Assembly (NCBI GenBank): GCA_910578745.1
Contig: CAJTSN010000001.1
Location: 37,706 to 60,853, forward strand
Direction: 5' to 3'
Length of the DNA stretch: 23,148 bases
Source of the DNA: an uncultured Bacilli bacterium
GTDB taxonomy: Bacteria; Bacillota_I; Bacilli_A; RF39; UBA660
The notes beneath the pieces were generated by a model. The model searched no databases. It had not been told where the DNA came from and was given only the letters and a program-made list of their open reading frames with translations. How positions within the stretch are numbered: the first letter of the stretch is position 1; every line of letters begins with the position of its first letter. The translations under genes and the position numbers were made by a program. Positions 13,874-23,066 of this stretch are shown piece after piece.

Positions 13874-14170
13874 ATGAATATACAAGCTATGATGAAACAA
13901 GCACAAAAATTACAAAAAGAAATGTTAGAGGAAAAAGGAAAAATCGATGCAATGCAATTTGAGGCAACCTCTTCTTTTGTTACTGTGAAGATGACAGGGG
14001 ATAAAAAGGTGAGTGAAGTAATTATCAATATGGAAACCCTAGAAAAAGAAGATATTGAGATTTTACAAGACTTAATTGTGGTTGCTACCAACGATTGCTT
14101 AAAACAAATTGATGCAGAAACAGAGAAGAAAATGGGAAAATATACACAAGGAATGCCAGGTTTATTTTAA
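13874..14170 (+). CDS. ybaB: YbaB/EbfC nucleoid-associated protein
   Basis: 98 residues; small DNA-binding protein family that forms tweezer-shaped dimers. Seen: the N-terminal helix NIQAMMKQAQKLQKEMLEEK, the central VTVKMTGDKKVSEVIIN strand segment and the C-terminal GMPGLF, all standard for YbaB. ATG 13874 follows AGAAGGAGA. It lies between dnaX and recR as in most bacteria, and its stop shares one base with the recR start (TAATG), which suggests translational coupling. Exact role unknown; binding to DNA and a link to recombination or gene regulation are reported for the family. Confidence 0.95.
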   Translation: MNIQAMMKQAQKLQKEMLEEKGKIDAMQFEATSSFVTVKMTGDKKVSEVIINMETLEKEDIEILQDLIVVATNDCLKQIDAETEKKMGKYTQGMPGLF

Positions 14171-14772
14171 TGAATTATCCTGATATTATAAACGACTTGA
14201 TTGAGGGTTTTAAAAAATTCTCAGGAATTGGAGAAAAAACAGCAGAACGTTTAGCGCTTTCTACATTAGAAATGGATGATGAAGTTTTACAAATTTTTTC
14301 AGAAGCATTAAAAAATGTGAAGAAAAAGATAAAACGATGTAAACGATGTAATTATCTTACAGAAGAGGATTTCTGTGTTATCTGTAAGGACGACACATTT
14401 AGAGATAAAACAACTATATGTGTGGTAGAAGAACCGAAAATAGTAACTTTATTTGAAAAAATGGGAGGATACCATGGACTTTATCATGTTCTTGATGGCT
14501 TGATTTCTCCTCTTGATGGAGTTAGTCCAGAAGATATCCATATAGCTTCTTTAATTGAACGCATTAAAAATGAAAAAATTCATGAAGTGATTATAGCAGT
14601 CAAGCCAAGTGTGGAAGGAGAAACAACCGCTTTATACATATCAAAATTATTAGAAGGAATGAATGTCGTTGTTTCTAAAATCGCACATGGTGTACCAATT
14701 GGAATTGATATGGAGTATATTGATTCTTTAACATTAGAAATGGCCTTAGAAGATCGTAAAAATGTAGCATAG
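14170..14772 (+). CDS. recR: Recombination protein RecR
   Basis: 200 residues, normal length. RecR forms a ring clamp and works with RecO and RecF to load RecA at gaps. Helix-hairpin-helix FSGIGEKTAERLAL is at 17-30; the zinc finger uses Cys57, Cys60, Cys69 and Cys72; the TOPRIM domain starts ICVVEEPKIV and contains the acidic residues near 83-84; the C-terminus has the Walker-like GVPIGIDMEYIDSLTLEMAL. Its partner RecF is encoded about 8 kb upstream. Confidence 0.97.
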   Translation: MNYPDIINDLIEGFKKFSGIGEKTAERLALSTLEMDDEVLQIFSEALKNVKKKIKRCKRCNYLTEEDFCVICKDDTFRDKTTICVVEEPKIVTLFEKMGGYHGLYHVLDGLISPLDGVSPEDIHIASLIERIKNEKIHEVIIAVKPSVEGETTALYISKLLEGMNVVVSKIAHGVPIGIDMEYIDSLTLEMALEDRKNVA

Positions 14773-14808
14773 TTTGTACACTTAAACGTAAAATGTAGTG
14801 GTGATACT

Positions 14809-14994
14809 ATGAAAAAAATAATAAACGCTCTTAAAAGGATTATGTTTAGTGGATTTCTTATCTATGGATACAATATGATAACCGTCTCTTATAATATGAC
14901 AATTCCTATGAATGTAATAACAGTTGGGACTATCAGTGTTCTAGGTTTTCCAGCTCTTTTTTCATTCATATTAATCAAGAAATTAATCTTTTAA
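14809..14994 (+). CDS. BofA-like small membrane protein
   Basis: 61 residues with two hydrophobic segments (about 12-30 and 36-58). The C-terminal half IPMNVITVGTISVLGFPALF resembles the BofA signature (I-P-x-N-x-x-T ... G-x-x-G-x-P-x-L). In B. subtilis BofA holds the SpoIVFB protease inactive until pro-sigma-K must be cut, and bofA lies just after recR-yaaL, the same place. Here the protein is shorter than B. subtilis BofA (87) and lacks most of the N-terminus. Only a weak ribosome site (GGTGAT) precedes ATG 14809. No other sporulation gene is in the window, so a general role in regulating intramembrane proteolysis is possible. Confidence 0.72.
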   Translation: MKKIINALKRIMFSGFLIYGYNMITVSYNMTIPMNVITVGTISVLGFPALFSFILIKKLIF

Positions 14995-15010
14995 TGAAAA
15001 TAGGTGTATT

Positions 15011-15949
15011 ATGTTAGATGAATATAAAGAAAGTCAGCAAATCGTATATAAAGTTTTGAATAATGCAATTCAACAAGAACGAATCAGTCATGCTTATCTA
15101 TTTGAAACAAATGGATATAAAGATGCAAAAAAAGTGGCAATTGCATTTGCAAAGTCTTTATTTTGTCCAAACAAATATACGAATAATGAAAAATGTAACC
15201 AATGTATGCAATGCACAAATATTGATAAAAATAATTTTATTGAATTAAAAATAATCGAACCTGATGGTATGTGGATAAAAAAAGAACAAGTAGATGAGTT
15301 ACAAAAAGAATTTTGTATGAAAAGTGTTGCTTCTAATAAAAAAATATATATAATTGATCACGCAGATCAACTAAATGCTTCTTCTGCCAATACAATTTTA
15401 AAATTTTTAGAAGAACCAAATGAAAATATAGTGGCCATTTTACTTACAGAAAATGCATATCAAATGTTGGAAACCATATTGTCGAGATGCCAAATTATTT
15501 CTTTTCGCAAAAAAAGAAATGCATTAGATGACGACATGATGCAGAAAGTTTCATTTTATCTTGAAATTCCTGATATAATAGATACAGAGGAAAAAATGCT
15601 AGAAAAAATGGAAATCATTGAAAAATTTGTGAAAACTTTAGAAAATAGAAAAGAAGATACTCTTTTATTTTCTCAAAGATTATGGCATGAACAAATTTCT
15701 GGAAAGGAAATGAATCAATTTGCCTTTGACATTATGATTTATATATATCGTGATATGTTAGCATTTAAGTTACATACGACTCCTTTTTTGTTCTCACAGT
15801 CTTTTCTAGATGAATTGGCGCAAAAAAATACAATAAAGCAAATCAATCAAAAACTTAAAATAATAAATGAGTTAAAAGAAAATATAAAATATAATGCCAA
15901 TATAGCTTTATTATTGGATAAATTAATTATAGAACTGAGTGATGTATAG
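15011..15949 (+). CDS. holB: DNA polymerase III delta' subunit
   Basis: Clamp-loader stator that joins DnaX and delta. 312 residues. The start resembles DnaX (VYKVLNNAIQQERISHAYLF), but the Walker A site is degenerate (ETNGYKDAKK, no GKT), as expected for delta', which does not hydrolyse ATP. A zinc module (C-X8-C-X2-C-X2-C) and the SRC motif in ETILSRCQIISF are kept; the latter acts on ATP in the neighbouring DnaX. ATG 15011 follows AGGTG. The genes tmk, yaaQ and yaaR, which in B. subtilis stand between bofA and holB, are absent. The stop overlaps the ricT start (TAGTG). Confidence 0.94.
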   Translation: MLDEYKESQQIVYKVLNNAIQQERISHAYLFETNGYKDAKKVAIAFAKSLFCPNKYTNNEKCNQCMQCTNIDKNNFIELKIIEPDGMWIKKEQVDELQKEFCMKSVASNKKIYIIDHADQLNASSANTILKFLEEPNENIVAILLTENAYQMLETILSRCQIISFRKKRNALDDDMMQKVSFYLEIPDIIDTEEKMLEKMEIIEKFVKTLENRKEDTLLFSQRLWHEQISGKEMNQFAFDIMIYIYRDMLAFKLHTTPFLFSQSFLDELAQKNTIKQINQKLKIINELKENIKYNANIALLLDKLIIELSDV

Positions 15950-16737
15950 TGAAAGAAATTGTAGGAATCTCTTTGCAAGAAAATGGGAAAATGGAATACT
16001 ATGCTATAGAAAATTTCAAACTGAAAAAAGGATATAATGTTTTAGTAAAAACAGATCGAGGTATAGAATTTGGAAAAGTCGTAACTGATATTCACCCTAT
16101 AGATGCAAGCAAGCTAAAAAAAGAATTAAAACCAATTTATAGATTGGCAACAAAACAAGATTATTATACACATAGACAAAATTGCAAAGATGCAAAAGAG
16201 GCCTATAAAAAATGTCAGGCTTTAGCGCATAAACACAAATTAGATATGAAAATATTAGATGCGAGTTACACCTTTGATCGCGATCAACTCATGTTCAAAT
16301 TTTATGCGGAGTCAAGAATCGATTTTAGAGAATTAACAAAGGAACTTGCCTCTATTTATAAAACGAGAATTGAATTAAGACAAGTAGGAGTTCGTGATAA
16401 AGCAAAACAAATAGGAGGATATGGTTCGTGTGGACAAACTTTATGTTGTTCAAGATTTTTGAATGAGTTTGATTCTGTATCAATTTCTATGGCGAAGAAT
16501 CAAAATATATCTTTAAATCCATCAAAAATAAATGGAATTTGTGGACGACTTTTGTGTTGCTTAAAGTATGAAGATGAGTGTTATAAAGAATGTAGAAAAG
16601 GGTTGCCAACATTAGGTAGCGAAGTGGAAACAAACGAGGGAAAAGGAAAAGTCATTCAAATTGATATTTTAAATCGAACGTATAAGGTTATTTTAACAAA
16701 TGGAAATATAGTAGAGGAAAATTGTGCAGAAAATTAA
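15949..16737 (+). CDS. ricT: PSP1-domain protein RicT (YaaT)
   Basis: 262 residues (B. subtilis YaaT 275). In B. subtilis RicT with RicA and RicF carries Fe-S clusters, directs RNase Y in mRNA maturation, and is needed for competence, sporulation and biofilm formation. Seen: the PSP1 domain, with GKVVTDIHPIDASKLKKELK and IELRQVGVRDKAKQIGGYGSC, and two CC-containing clusters (CGQTLCCSRF and CGRLLCCLKYEDECYKEC) that can ligate Fe-S. It starts at GTG 15949, overlapping the holB stop by one base. Placement after holB is conserved in Firmicutes. Its 3' end overlaps trmN6 by 14 nt. Confidence 0.95.
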   Translation: MKEIVGISLQENGKMEYYAIENFKLKKGYNVLVKTDRGIEFGKVVTDIHPIDASKLKKELKPIYRLATKQDYYTHRQNCKDAKEAYKKCQALAHKHKLDMKILDASYTFDRDQLMFKFYAESRIDFRELTKELASIYKTRIELRQVGVRDKAKQIGGYGSCGQTLCCSRFLNEFDSVSISMAKNQNISLNPSKINGICGRLLCCLKYEDECYKECRKGLPTLGSEVETNEGKGKVIQIDILNRTYKVILTNGNIVEENCAEN

Positions 16738-17443
16738 TTATCTGTTAGGTTTTCCCCATTTGAAAATTTATCAAAATGAAGAATGGTTTAAATTTTCGAT
16801 TGATTCAGTTCTTTTACCTAATTTTTTGAAAATAAAAAAAGATACAAAAACAATTTTAGACATAGGAACAGGGAATGCAGTCATTCCCATTCTATTATCT
16901 ACTAAAACAAAAGTTCCCATTTTAGGAGTCGAGATACAAAAAGATGTCTATGAACTTGGAAAGTTATCGATTTATGAAAACAAATTAGAAGAACAAATTT
17001 CGATAATATGTGAAGATATTAAAGAGTATACAAAAAGACAAGAGTCCGACTGTTTTGATTTGATAACTTGTAATCCTCCTTATTTTAAAATGAATGAAAA
17101 TTCAAATATAAATGAAGATATACATAAACAATATGCAAGACATGAAATTTCACTAAATTTAGATACACTAATGTTGTGTTCTAGAAAGTTATTAAAAAAT
17201 GGAGGTAGTCTTTCTATTGTTCATCGACCAGAACGTTTAATGGAAATATTGATGTGTGCGAAAAAAAATAATTTAGAGCCGAAACGAATACAATTTGTCT
17301 ATCCTAAAAAAGGAAAAGAAGCCAATATTATTTTACTTGAATTTGTAAAAAATGGAAGAGATGGACTTAAAATTGAGGAACCCCTTTATATATATAATGA
17401 GCAAGGAGAATATACAGAAGAAATACAAAAAAATTTTAGTTAG
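16724..17443 (+). CDS. trmN6: tRNA1(Val) A37 N6-methyltransferase-like protein
   Basis: 239 residues; AdoMet-dependent N6-adenine methyltransferase related to YabB/TrmN6. Motif I DIGTGNAVIPILL (near 47-59) binds AdoMet and motif IV NPPYF (near 118) is the adenine-methylating site. The N-terminal LGFPHLKIYQNEEWFKFSIDS matches YabB proteins, which begin with a K/Q-x-F-x-F-S-x-D-S segment. GTG 16724 lies inside the end of ricT. In B. subtilis yabB, yazA and rsmI follow yaaT; here yazA is missing. Substrate is assigned by family only. Confidence 0.9.
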   Translation: MQKINYLLGFPHLKIYQNEEWFKFSIDSVLLPNFLKIKKDTKTILDIGTGNAVIPILLSTKTKVPILGVEIQKDVYELGKLSIYENKLEEQISIICEDIKEYTKRQESDCFDLITCNPPYFKMNENSNINEDIHKQYARHEISLNLDTLMLCSRKLLKNGGSLSIVHRPERLMEILMCAKKNNLEPKRIQFVYPKKGKEANIILLEFVKNGRDGLKIEEPLYIYNEQGEYTEEIQKNFS

Positions 17444-17454
17444 AAGGTGTTTGT

Positions 17455-18294
17455 GTGAGTCAGAAAAGCTATGATAATCGTCCGACAGTATACTTGATTC
17501 CAACTCCAATAGGGAATATGGAAGATATTACATTACGGTCCATTCATACTTTAGAAAAAGTTGAAGTTATTTTTTCAGAAGATACAAGAGTAACAGGGTT
17601 ACTCTTAAAGCATTTAAAGATTAAAAAAAAGCTAATATCCAGCCACAATTATAATGAGATAAAGAATACAGATAAAATTTTATCTTATTTGAAAAATGGT
17701 TTTGATGTAGGAATTGTGACAGATCGAGGGACTCCCATTATTAGTGATCCGGGGTATGAATTAGTTAAGGTAGCCATTCAAAATCATTACAATGTTGTAG
17801 GATTACCTGGACCAACGGCTTTGATTCCTGCTCTTATCACCTCTGGAATTGATCCATCACCCTTTTTATTTTATGGATTTTTAAATAGCAAACCTACAAA
17901 ACAACGAAAGGAACTTCAAGATTTAGAAAAAATAAAAGCGACCTTAATTTTTTATGAAGCCCCTCATCGACTATTAAACACATTGCAAATAATGCAGGAA
18001 GTTTTGGGAAATAGAAAGATAAGCATTTCCCGGGAAATATCTAAGAAATTTGAGGAAATATATCGAGGAAATTTAGAAAGTATCGTCTCTGAGCTTGTTG
18101 ACATCAAGGGTGAAATTGTTATAATTATAGAAGGATATAAAAAAGAAGAAAATTATGATGAGATTCCTCTTTTAGAACATGTACGTTCCTTTATAGAACA
18201 AGGGTATTCTTCTAAAGAGGCTATAAAAGAAGTCGCTCATCTTAGAGGACTGAATAAAAACATAGTTTATCAAGAATACCATAGAGGTGATTAG
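17455..18294 (+). CDS. rsmI: 16S rRNA (cytidine-1402 2'-O)-methyltransferase
   Basis: 279 residues. RsmI adds the 2'-O-methyl to C1402 in the decoding centre of 16S rRNA. The tetrapyrrole-methylase fold is recognised from VYLIPTPIGNMEDITLRSI, SEDTRVT, TDRGTPIISDPGYELVK, VVGLPGPTALIPALITSG and FYEAPHRL. The start is GTG 17455 after AGAAGGTG. It ends directly before the pth ATG (TAGATG), so the two are coupled. Confidence 0.96.
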   Translation: MSQKSYDNRPTVYLIPTPIGNMEDITLRSIHTLEKVEVIFSEDTRVTGLLLKHLKIKKKLISSHNYNEIKNTDKILSYLKNGFDVGIVTDRGTPIISDPGYELVKVAIQNHYNVVGLPGPTALIPALITSGIDPSPFLFYGFLNSKPTKQRKELQDLEKIKATLIFYEAPHRLLNTLQIMQEVLGNRKISISREISKKFEEIYRGNLESIVSELVDIKGEIVIIIEGYKKEENYDEIPLLEHVRSFIEQGYSSKEAIKEVAHLRGLNKNIVYQEYHRGD

Positions 18295-18855
18295 ATGAAA
18301 TTAGTGGCAGGTCTTGGAAATGTTGGGCGAGAATATGAAAATACGAGGCATAATATAGGTTTTATGTGCCTAGATAGAATCGCTGCTTCTTTTCATGTAG
18401 AGTTTGATAAAAAAAAATTTAATGGTTCGTATGCAGAACTTCTATATAATAACGAGAAAATAATATTAGTGAAACCAGAAAAATATATGAATTTATCAGG
18501 AGAAGTTATTGCTGCCTTTCTTCGGTTTTATAAAATATCTCCTTGTGATTTATTCGTCATTAGTGATGATTTAGATATGCCAACTGGAAAAATTAAATTA
18601 AAGTATAAAGGTTCAAGTGGTGGACATAATGGGCTTAAGAATATTGAAAATCATTTAGGTACAAAGGAGTATAAACGATTAAAAATAGGAATTTCAAACA
18701 ATAAAAAAGAAGATACAAAAGATTATGTTTTAGGAAAATTTAGGGAAGATGAAAAAAAAATATTAGAAGAAACTCTTTCTTTAATTCCAGAGATCTTTAT
18801 GGATTATTTAAATTTATCTTTTGACAGTGTCATGAGTAAATATAATAAGAAATAG
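18295..18855 (+). CDS. pth: Peptidyl-tRNA hydrolase
   Basis: 186 residues. Frees tRNA from prematurely released peptidyl-tRNA. Active-site residues are visible: Asn9 and His19 in GLGNVGREYENTRHNIGF, Asn66 in YMNLSGE, Asp91 in SDDLDMPTG and Asn112 in GGHNGLK. ATG 18295 starts on the base after the rsmI stop. Its TAG is within the left arm of a terminator-like hairpin. In B. subtilis pth (spoVC) is followed by fin and mfd; here fin is absent. Confidence 0.97.
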   Translation: MKLVAGLGNVGREYENTRHNIGFMCLDRIAASFHVEFDKKKFNGSYAELLYNNEKIILVKPEKYMNLSGEVIAAFLRFYKISPCDLFVISDDLDMPTGKIKLKYKGSSGGHNGLKNIENHLGTKEYKRLKIGISNNKKEDTKDYVLGKFREDEKKILEETLSLIPEIFMDYLNLSFDSVMSKYNKK

Positions 18856-18870
18856 GAATATTTCTTTTTT
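18847..18870 (+). terminator. Terminator-like hairpin between pth and mfd
   Basis: AAGAAATA (18847-18854), GGAA loop, TATTTCTT (18859-18866), then T to 18870. The pth stop lies in it and the mfd ribosome site follows 5 nt later. It probably reduces transcription of mfd from the dnaX operon. Confidence 0.65.
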
Positions 18871-18888
18871 GTGTTAGGAGGATAGAAA

Positions 18889-21800
18889 ATGCAAATATTT
18901 AAACAATTATTTGAAGTACAAGATACGAATCATAAAATTATAGGTTTAACAAAACAATTGCAGTCTCTTTATATTTATAATTTATTTGAGAAAAAAAGAA
19001 CTTCGATTTTACTTGTAACAAGTACTTTATTTGAAGCAAATCAGATGTATCAAATGCTTATGAATTTTACGAATTCTGTTTTTTTGTTTCCAATGGATGA
19101 ATTTTTAACAAGTGAAGCACTCGCTATTAGTCCTGAATTCATGGTTACAAGACTAGAAACTTTAAATCGTTTAATGGACAATAAACTACAAATTGTTGTT
19201 ACCAATATGATGGGTTATCTTCGCTTTTTGCCTACGAAAGAGCAATATAAAAATTCTTATGTTTCTTTAGAAAAAGGAAGAGAATATTCTTTCAGTGAAA
19301 TTAGTGACAAAATAGGGAATATTGGTTATCATCGTGAAACAGTGGTGACAAAGACAGGTGAGATGGCGATAAGAGGATTTGTTCTCGATCTTTTTCCTCT
19401 TTCTTTTGAAAATCCGATTCGAATTGAATTTTGGGGTGATGAAATTGAATCGATAAGAACTTTTGATGTAGAAACACAGAGAACTTTAGAAGAAATAGAA
19501 TGTGTGACGATTCCACCCTATACCGAATTTCTTGTTCCAGCAGATCAGGAAATTGATTCCTTTAAGCAAAAGAATTTGTATAAATATACAGAAATTTCGA
19601 TGATTAGTGCATATTTGGAACAACCAATTATTATTTACAATGATTATACGTCATTTATGTCAAATTACGAATTGTTGACAGAAGATATACAAAGATATAG
19701 AGAAGATGCGTTGGAAGATAAGGAACAAAGATATATGCATTCTCTTGAAGAGATTGACAACTATGAGAAAATTTATTTTCAAAATGATGATAACTCTTTA
19801 ATTCCTGTTAAAGATACACAAAAATATATAAGCCACGAAATTGACCAAAACTTCCGGAAAATCGCACCTTTAGAAGTCACACTTACAAAATACTTGAAAG
19901 AGAATAAAACAGTGATTTGTTGCTTAAAGAATCGCTATCAAGTCAATCATCTAACGGATTTGCTTAAAGAGGAGAAAACTGTTTTTACAAATGAAGATCA
20001 AATTTATGAAGGAAAAATAAATTTGATTATACATCCATTAGAAATGGGATTTTTATATGAAAATTATGTTGTCCTTAGTGAAACAGATTTATTTCATGAT
20101 AATAGTAAATCCGCAAAATATAAAACGAATTTCCAATATGGAAGTAAAATTAAAGATATCACAAAATTAAATATAGGAGATTATATTGTTCATTCAGTAC
20201 ATGGGATTGGTCGATATAATGGACTGAAAACCCTCGTGAAAAATGGAATAAAAAAAGACTATTTACAAATTGAATATCGTGATGGGGATAAACTGTATAT
20301 TCCAGTTGAAAAAATTGATTTTATAAGTAAATATTCTTCAAATGAATCTCTTGTTCCTAAAATTAATAAACTAGGAAGTACAGAATGGGAAAAAACCAAA
20401 TTAAAGGTACGAAAAAAGATAGAAAATATTGCAGGCAAACTACTAGAATTATATGCGATACGTGAATCAACGGTTGGAATTCAATTTTCACCGGATATTG
20501 AAGAACAAGCCATTTTTGAAAGTAATTTTCCTTATGAAGAAACAAAAGATCAATTGCGGGTTATGGAAGAAATTAAAGGGGATATGGAAAACAAAAAGCC
20601 GATGGACCGACTTGTTTGTGGAGATGTTGGATATGGAAAAACAGAACTTGCTTTTCGGGCAATGTTTAAAGCCGTTGCCTCAGGTTATCAAGCGGCATAT
20701 CTTTGTCCAACAACGATTTTATCAGATCAGCATTATCAAAATGCATTAAAACGATTTGAGGGTTTCCCCATTCGAATTGCTATTTTAAATCGATTCGTTC
20801 CACCAAAAAAGGTAAAAGAAACATTAGAAGATCTAGAAAAAGGGAAAATTGATATTATTATTGGAACACACCGCTTACTTAGTAATGATGTTCACTATCA
20901 TAAACTAGGTTTGCTTGTTGTGGATGAAGAGCAACGTTTTGGAGTAAAACATAAAGAGAAAATAAAAGAATTAAAGACAAATATTGATATTTTGACTCTA
21001 TCTGCAACCCCTATTCCAAGGACATTGCAAATGTCGATGACAGGGATTCGTAGTCTATCCTTACTAGAAACCCCTCCAGTGAATCGCTTTCCGATTCAAA
21101 CTTATGTACTTGAAGAAAATAATGCCATCATTAAAGATGCCATCTACAAGGAATTAGCGCGTAATGGACAAGTATTTATTTTATATAATCATGTTGCAGA
21201 TATGGAACAAAAGCAAAAAGAAATGGAAAGACTTGTACCAGAATCACGAATTGTATATGCCCATGGTCAATTATCAAAAAATGAACTCGAAAATATCATG
21301 AAGAAATTTATTCAAAAAGAATACGATGTCCTTTTATGTACAACCATTATTGAAACAGGAATTGATATTCCAAATGTAAATACATTATGTATTATGGATG
21401 CTGATCGCTTTGGTTTGTCTCAACTTTATCAAATAAGAGGACGCGTAGGACGTAGTGACAAAATTGCTTATTGCTATTTAATGTATACAAAAGGGAAAAC
21501 ACTAAGTGATGTTTCGAATAAAAGATTACAAGTTATTAAAGAATTTACGGAACTGGGAAGTGGTTTTTCCATTGCTATGCGTGATTTATCGATTCGTGGA
21601 GCCGGCGATATTTTAGGTAGTGAACAAGCTGGGTATATTGATACAGTCGGAATTGAACTTTATTTAAAAATGTTAAATGAAGAAGTCGATCGGTTACATG
21701 GAAAAAAGGTCGAAACAGAAGAAGAAAGTGAACAGCCTCTATTAGATGTAGAAACCGCAATTACAGATGATTATGTAACGGATACCGACATTAAGATAGA

Positions 21801-22191
21801 AATTCATAAAAAGATTAACACCATTGACTCTTACGATAAATTACTAGAAGTAAAAAATGAATTGGAGGATCGTTTCGGTAAAATCAGTGATGCTTTAGTT
21901 ATTTATATGTATGAGGAATGGTTCGAGAAATTAGCAAAAAAATTGCATATTAAACGAGTTAGACAAACAACCAATTTTATCGAAATTACCATTCCAGAAG
22001 AATTGGGAGCTTCTTTAGACGGTCAAAGTTTATTCTTAGAAATTTTGTCCATTAGTAAAATGTTTCGCTTTGGACATCAAGGAAAACAACTTTTAATAAT
22101 TCTTGATATTGTTAAATTGGAAAAACATTTTATCTATTATCTAATTGATTTAATGAATGTTTTAGAAAAGTGTAGGAAAGAAGAAAATTAA
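18889..22191 (+). CDS. mfd: Transcription-repair coupling factor Mfd
   Basis: 1,100 residues. Removes RNA polymerase stalled at DNA lesions and recruits UvrA. In order: an N-terminal UvrB-like module (EKGREYSFSEISDKIGNIGY), the RNA-polymerase-interacting CarD-like domain (IGDYIVHSVHGIGRYNGL, from about 430), the helicase/translocase with Walker A GDVGYGKT at 578-585, the DEEQ box near 678, TLSATPIPRTLQMS (motif III) and QIRGRVGRS (motif VI), then the relay and C-terminal TRCF domain. Length is a little below the 1,177 of B. subtilis. ATG 18889 is preceded by AGGAGG at good distance. Confidence 0.98.
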   Translation: MQIFKQLFEVQDTNHKIIGLTKQLQSLYIYNLFEKKRTSILLVTSTLFEANQMYQMLMNFTNSVFLFPMDEFLTSEALAISPEFMVTRLETLNRLMDNKLQIVVTNMMGYLRFLPTKEQYKNSYVSLEKGREYSFSEISDKIGNIGYHRETVVTKTGEMAIRGFVLDLFPLSFENPIRIEFWGDEIESIRTFDVETQRTLEEIECVTIPPYTEFLVPADQEIDSFKQKNLYKYTEISMISAYLEQPIIIYNDYTSFMSNYELLTEDIQRYREDALEDKEQRYMHSLEEIDNYEKIYFQNDDNSLIPVKDTQKYISHEIDQNFRKIAPLEVTLTKYLKENKTVICCLKNRYQVNHLTDLLKEEKTVFTNEDQIYEGKINLIIHPLEMGFLYENYVVLSETDLFHDNSKSAKYKTNFQYGSKIKDITKLNIGDYIVHSVHGIGRYNGLKTLVKNGIKKDYLQIEYRDGDKLYIPVEKIDFISKYSSNESLVPKINKLGSTEWEKTKLKVRKKIENIAGKLLELYAIRESTVGIQFSPDIEEQAIFESNFPYEETKDQLRVMEEIKGDMENKKPMDRLVCGDVGYGKTELAFRAMFKAVASGYQAAYLCPTTILSDQHYQNALKRFEGFPIRIAILNRFVPPKKVKETLEDLEKGKIDIIIGTHRLLSNDVHYHKLGLLVVDEEQRFGVKHKEKIKELKTNIDILTLSATPIPRTLQMSMTGIRSLSLLETPPVNRFPIQTYVLEENNAIIKDAIYKELARNGQVFILYNHVADMEQKQKEMERLVPESRIVYAHGQLSKNELENIMKKFIQKEYDVLLCTTIIETGIDIPNVNTLCIMDADRFGLSQLYQIRGRVGRSDKIAYCYLMYTKGKTLSDVSNKRLQVIKEFTELGSGFSIAMRDLSIRGAGDILGSEQAGYIDTVGIELYLKMLNEEVDRLHGKKVETEEESEQPLLDVETAITDDYVTDTDIKIEIHKKINTIDSYDKLLEVKNELEDRFGKISDALVIYMYEEWFEKLAKKLHIKRVRQTTNFIEITIPEELGASLDGQSLFLEILSISKMFRFGHQGKQLLIILDIVKLEKHFIYYLIDLMNVLEKCRKEEN

Positions 22192-22257
22192 AATTTTGAA
22201 ATCTTTTACTATATAAAATGGATAGAAAAAATAAGAATGAGAGGGGATAAAATAAAA

Positions 22258-22914
22258 ATGAAGAATAACAATAACATTAGGTATTTAATTAAAAATAAGG
22301 AAATTGCATTTGTGATTCTACTTCTTTTTCAAATTTTTCCTTTTTCTTTATTTAGTATTTTTATTTGTAAGTTCTTTAGTGATACAATGATAAAGGTAAT
22401 TTTAATTGTAATCAACATTTTATTATTTCTAATCGTTGATTTGATTTATTATAAGATGCACATTAAACGATTAAAATATTTTATTAATGGGTCACCAGTA
22501 GAATGTGTAATAGAAGATTTAATAGTCGTTAGCTATGGGTATACTGAACAATTTGGATATAAAACGAAAGATTATAGAATTTATCCAGTTGTTAAAATGG
22601 GGAATGATTTCTATTTTACTTATGGTGACTATTCTATATGTCATTACCAACAAGGATATACTTTATCGAATCATACCTTTACGAATGTAGGAATTTTTAG
22701 AAAAGATCATTCAGAAGTTAAAATTGGAGATAAAGCTTACTTATACATAAAAAAGAAAATAGATATAAGTGTCTCTATTGATATCGATAAAAATATGTAT
22801 AAACTTAATAAGCAACAGGAATATTTTAATAATGTCAATAAAAATTATGATATTCGTATTATGAAAAATTTAAACTTTTTTGAGGGACTCATAGATATAG
22901 AAAAAATGAATTAA
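22258..22914 (+). CDS. Unknown membrane protein with two N-terminal helices
   Basis: 218 residues; I do not recognise the family. Two hydrophobic helices (about residues 14-39 and 43-66) are followed by a charged segment and a soluble domain with many Tyr and beta-prone stretches (YGYTEQFGYKTKDYRIYPVV, FYFTYGDYSIC). The late segment EVKIGDKAYLYI looks like a small beta-barrel motif, as in DUF-type membrane-anchored proteins. Start chosen at ATG 22258, 11 nt after GAGAGGGG; ATG 22237 lies in front of that site. The gene is 66 nt after mfd on the same strand and separated from the ABC gene by 152 nt, so linkage to either is unclear. Confidence 0.72.
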   Translation: MKNNNNIRYLIKNKEIAFVILLLFQIFPFSLFSIFICKFFSDTMIKVILIVINILLFLIVDLIYYKMHIKRLKYFINGSPVECVIEDLIVVSYGYTEQFGYKTKDYRIYPVVKMGNDFYFTYGDYSICHYQQGYTLSNHTFTNVGIFRKDHSEVKIGDKAYLYIKKKIDISVSIDIDKNMYKLNKQQEYFNNVNKNYDIRIMKNLNFFEGLIDIEKMN

Positions 22915-23066
22915 CATAACGAAATAGAAGATTCTATCCTTTTTAGTGCTTTAAAAATCGTTTCAATAATAGAATACGATTTTATAATTTCACTAGTGTA
23001 TAGAATCGTTGCTATCAAGGGTAATTTGGAAGAGAAATTGATTATTCTGTAGAAGGAAGTGCATAT
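22915..23066. other. Spacer with inverted repeats before the ABC gene
   Basis: A weak hairpin (ATAGA/TCTAT, 22924-22937) followed by T may end the preceding transcript. AAAATCGT (22954-22961) and ACGATTTT (22976-22983) form an 8-bp inverted repeat with a 14-nt loop, without a T-tract, possibly regulatory. No ORF. Confidence 0.4.

Noticed and set aside
22196..22224. Promoter before the unknown membrane protein (TTGAAA with TATAAA)
   Set aside because: Spacing between the two hexamers is only about 11 bp, and the 17-bp position has no -10.
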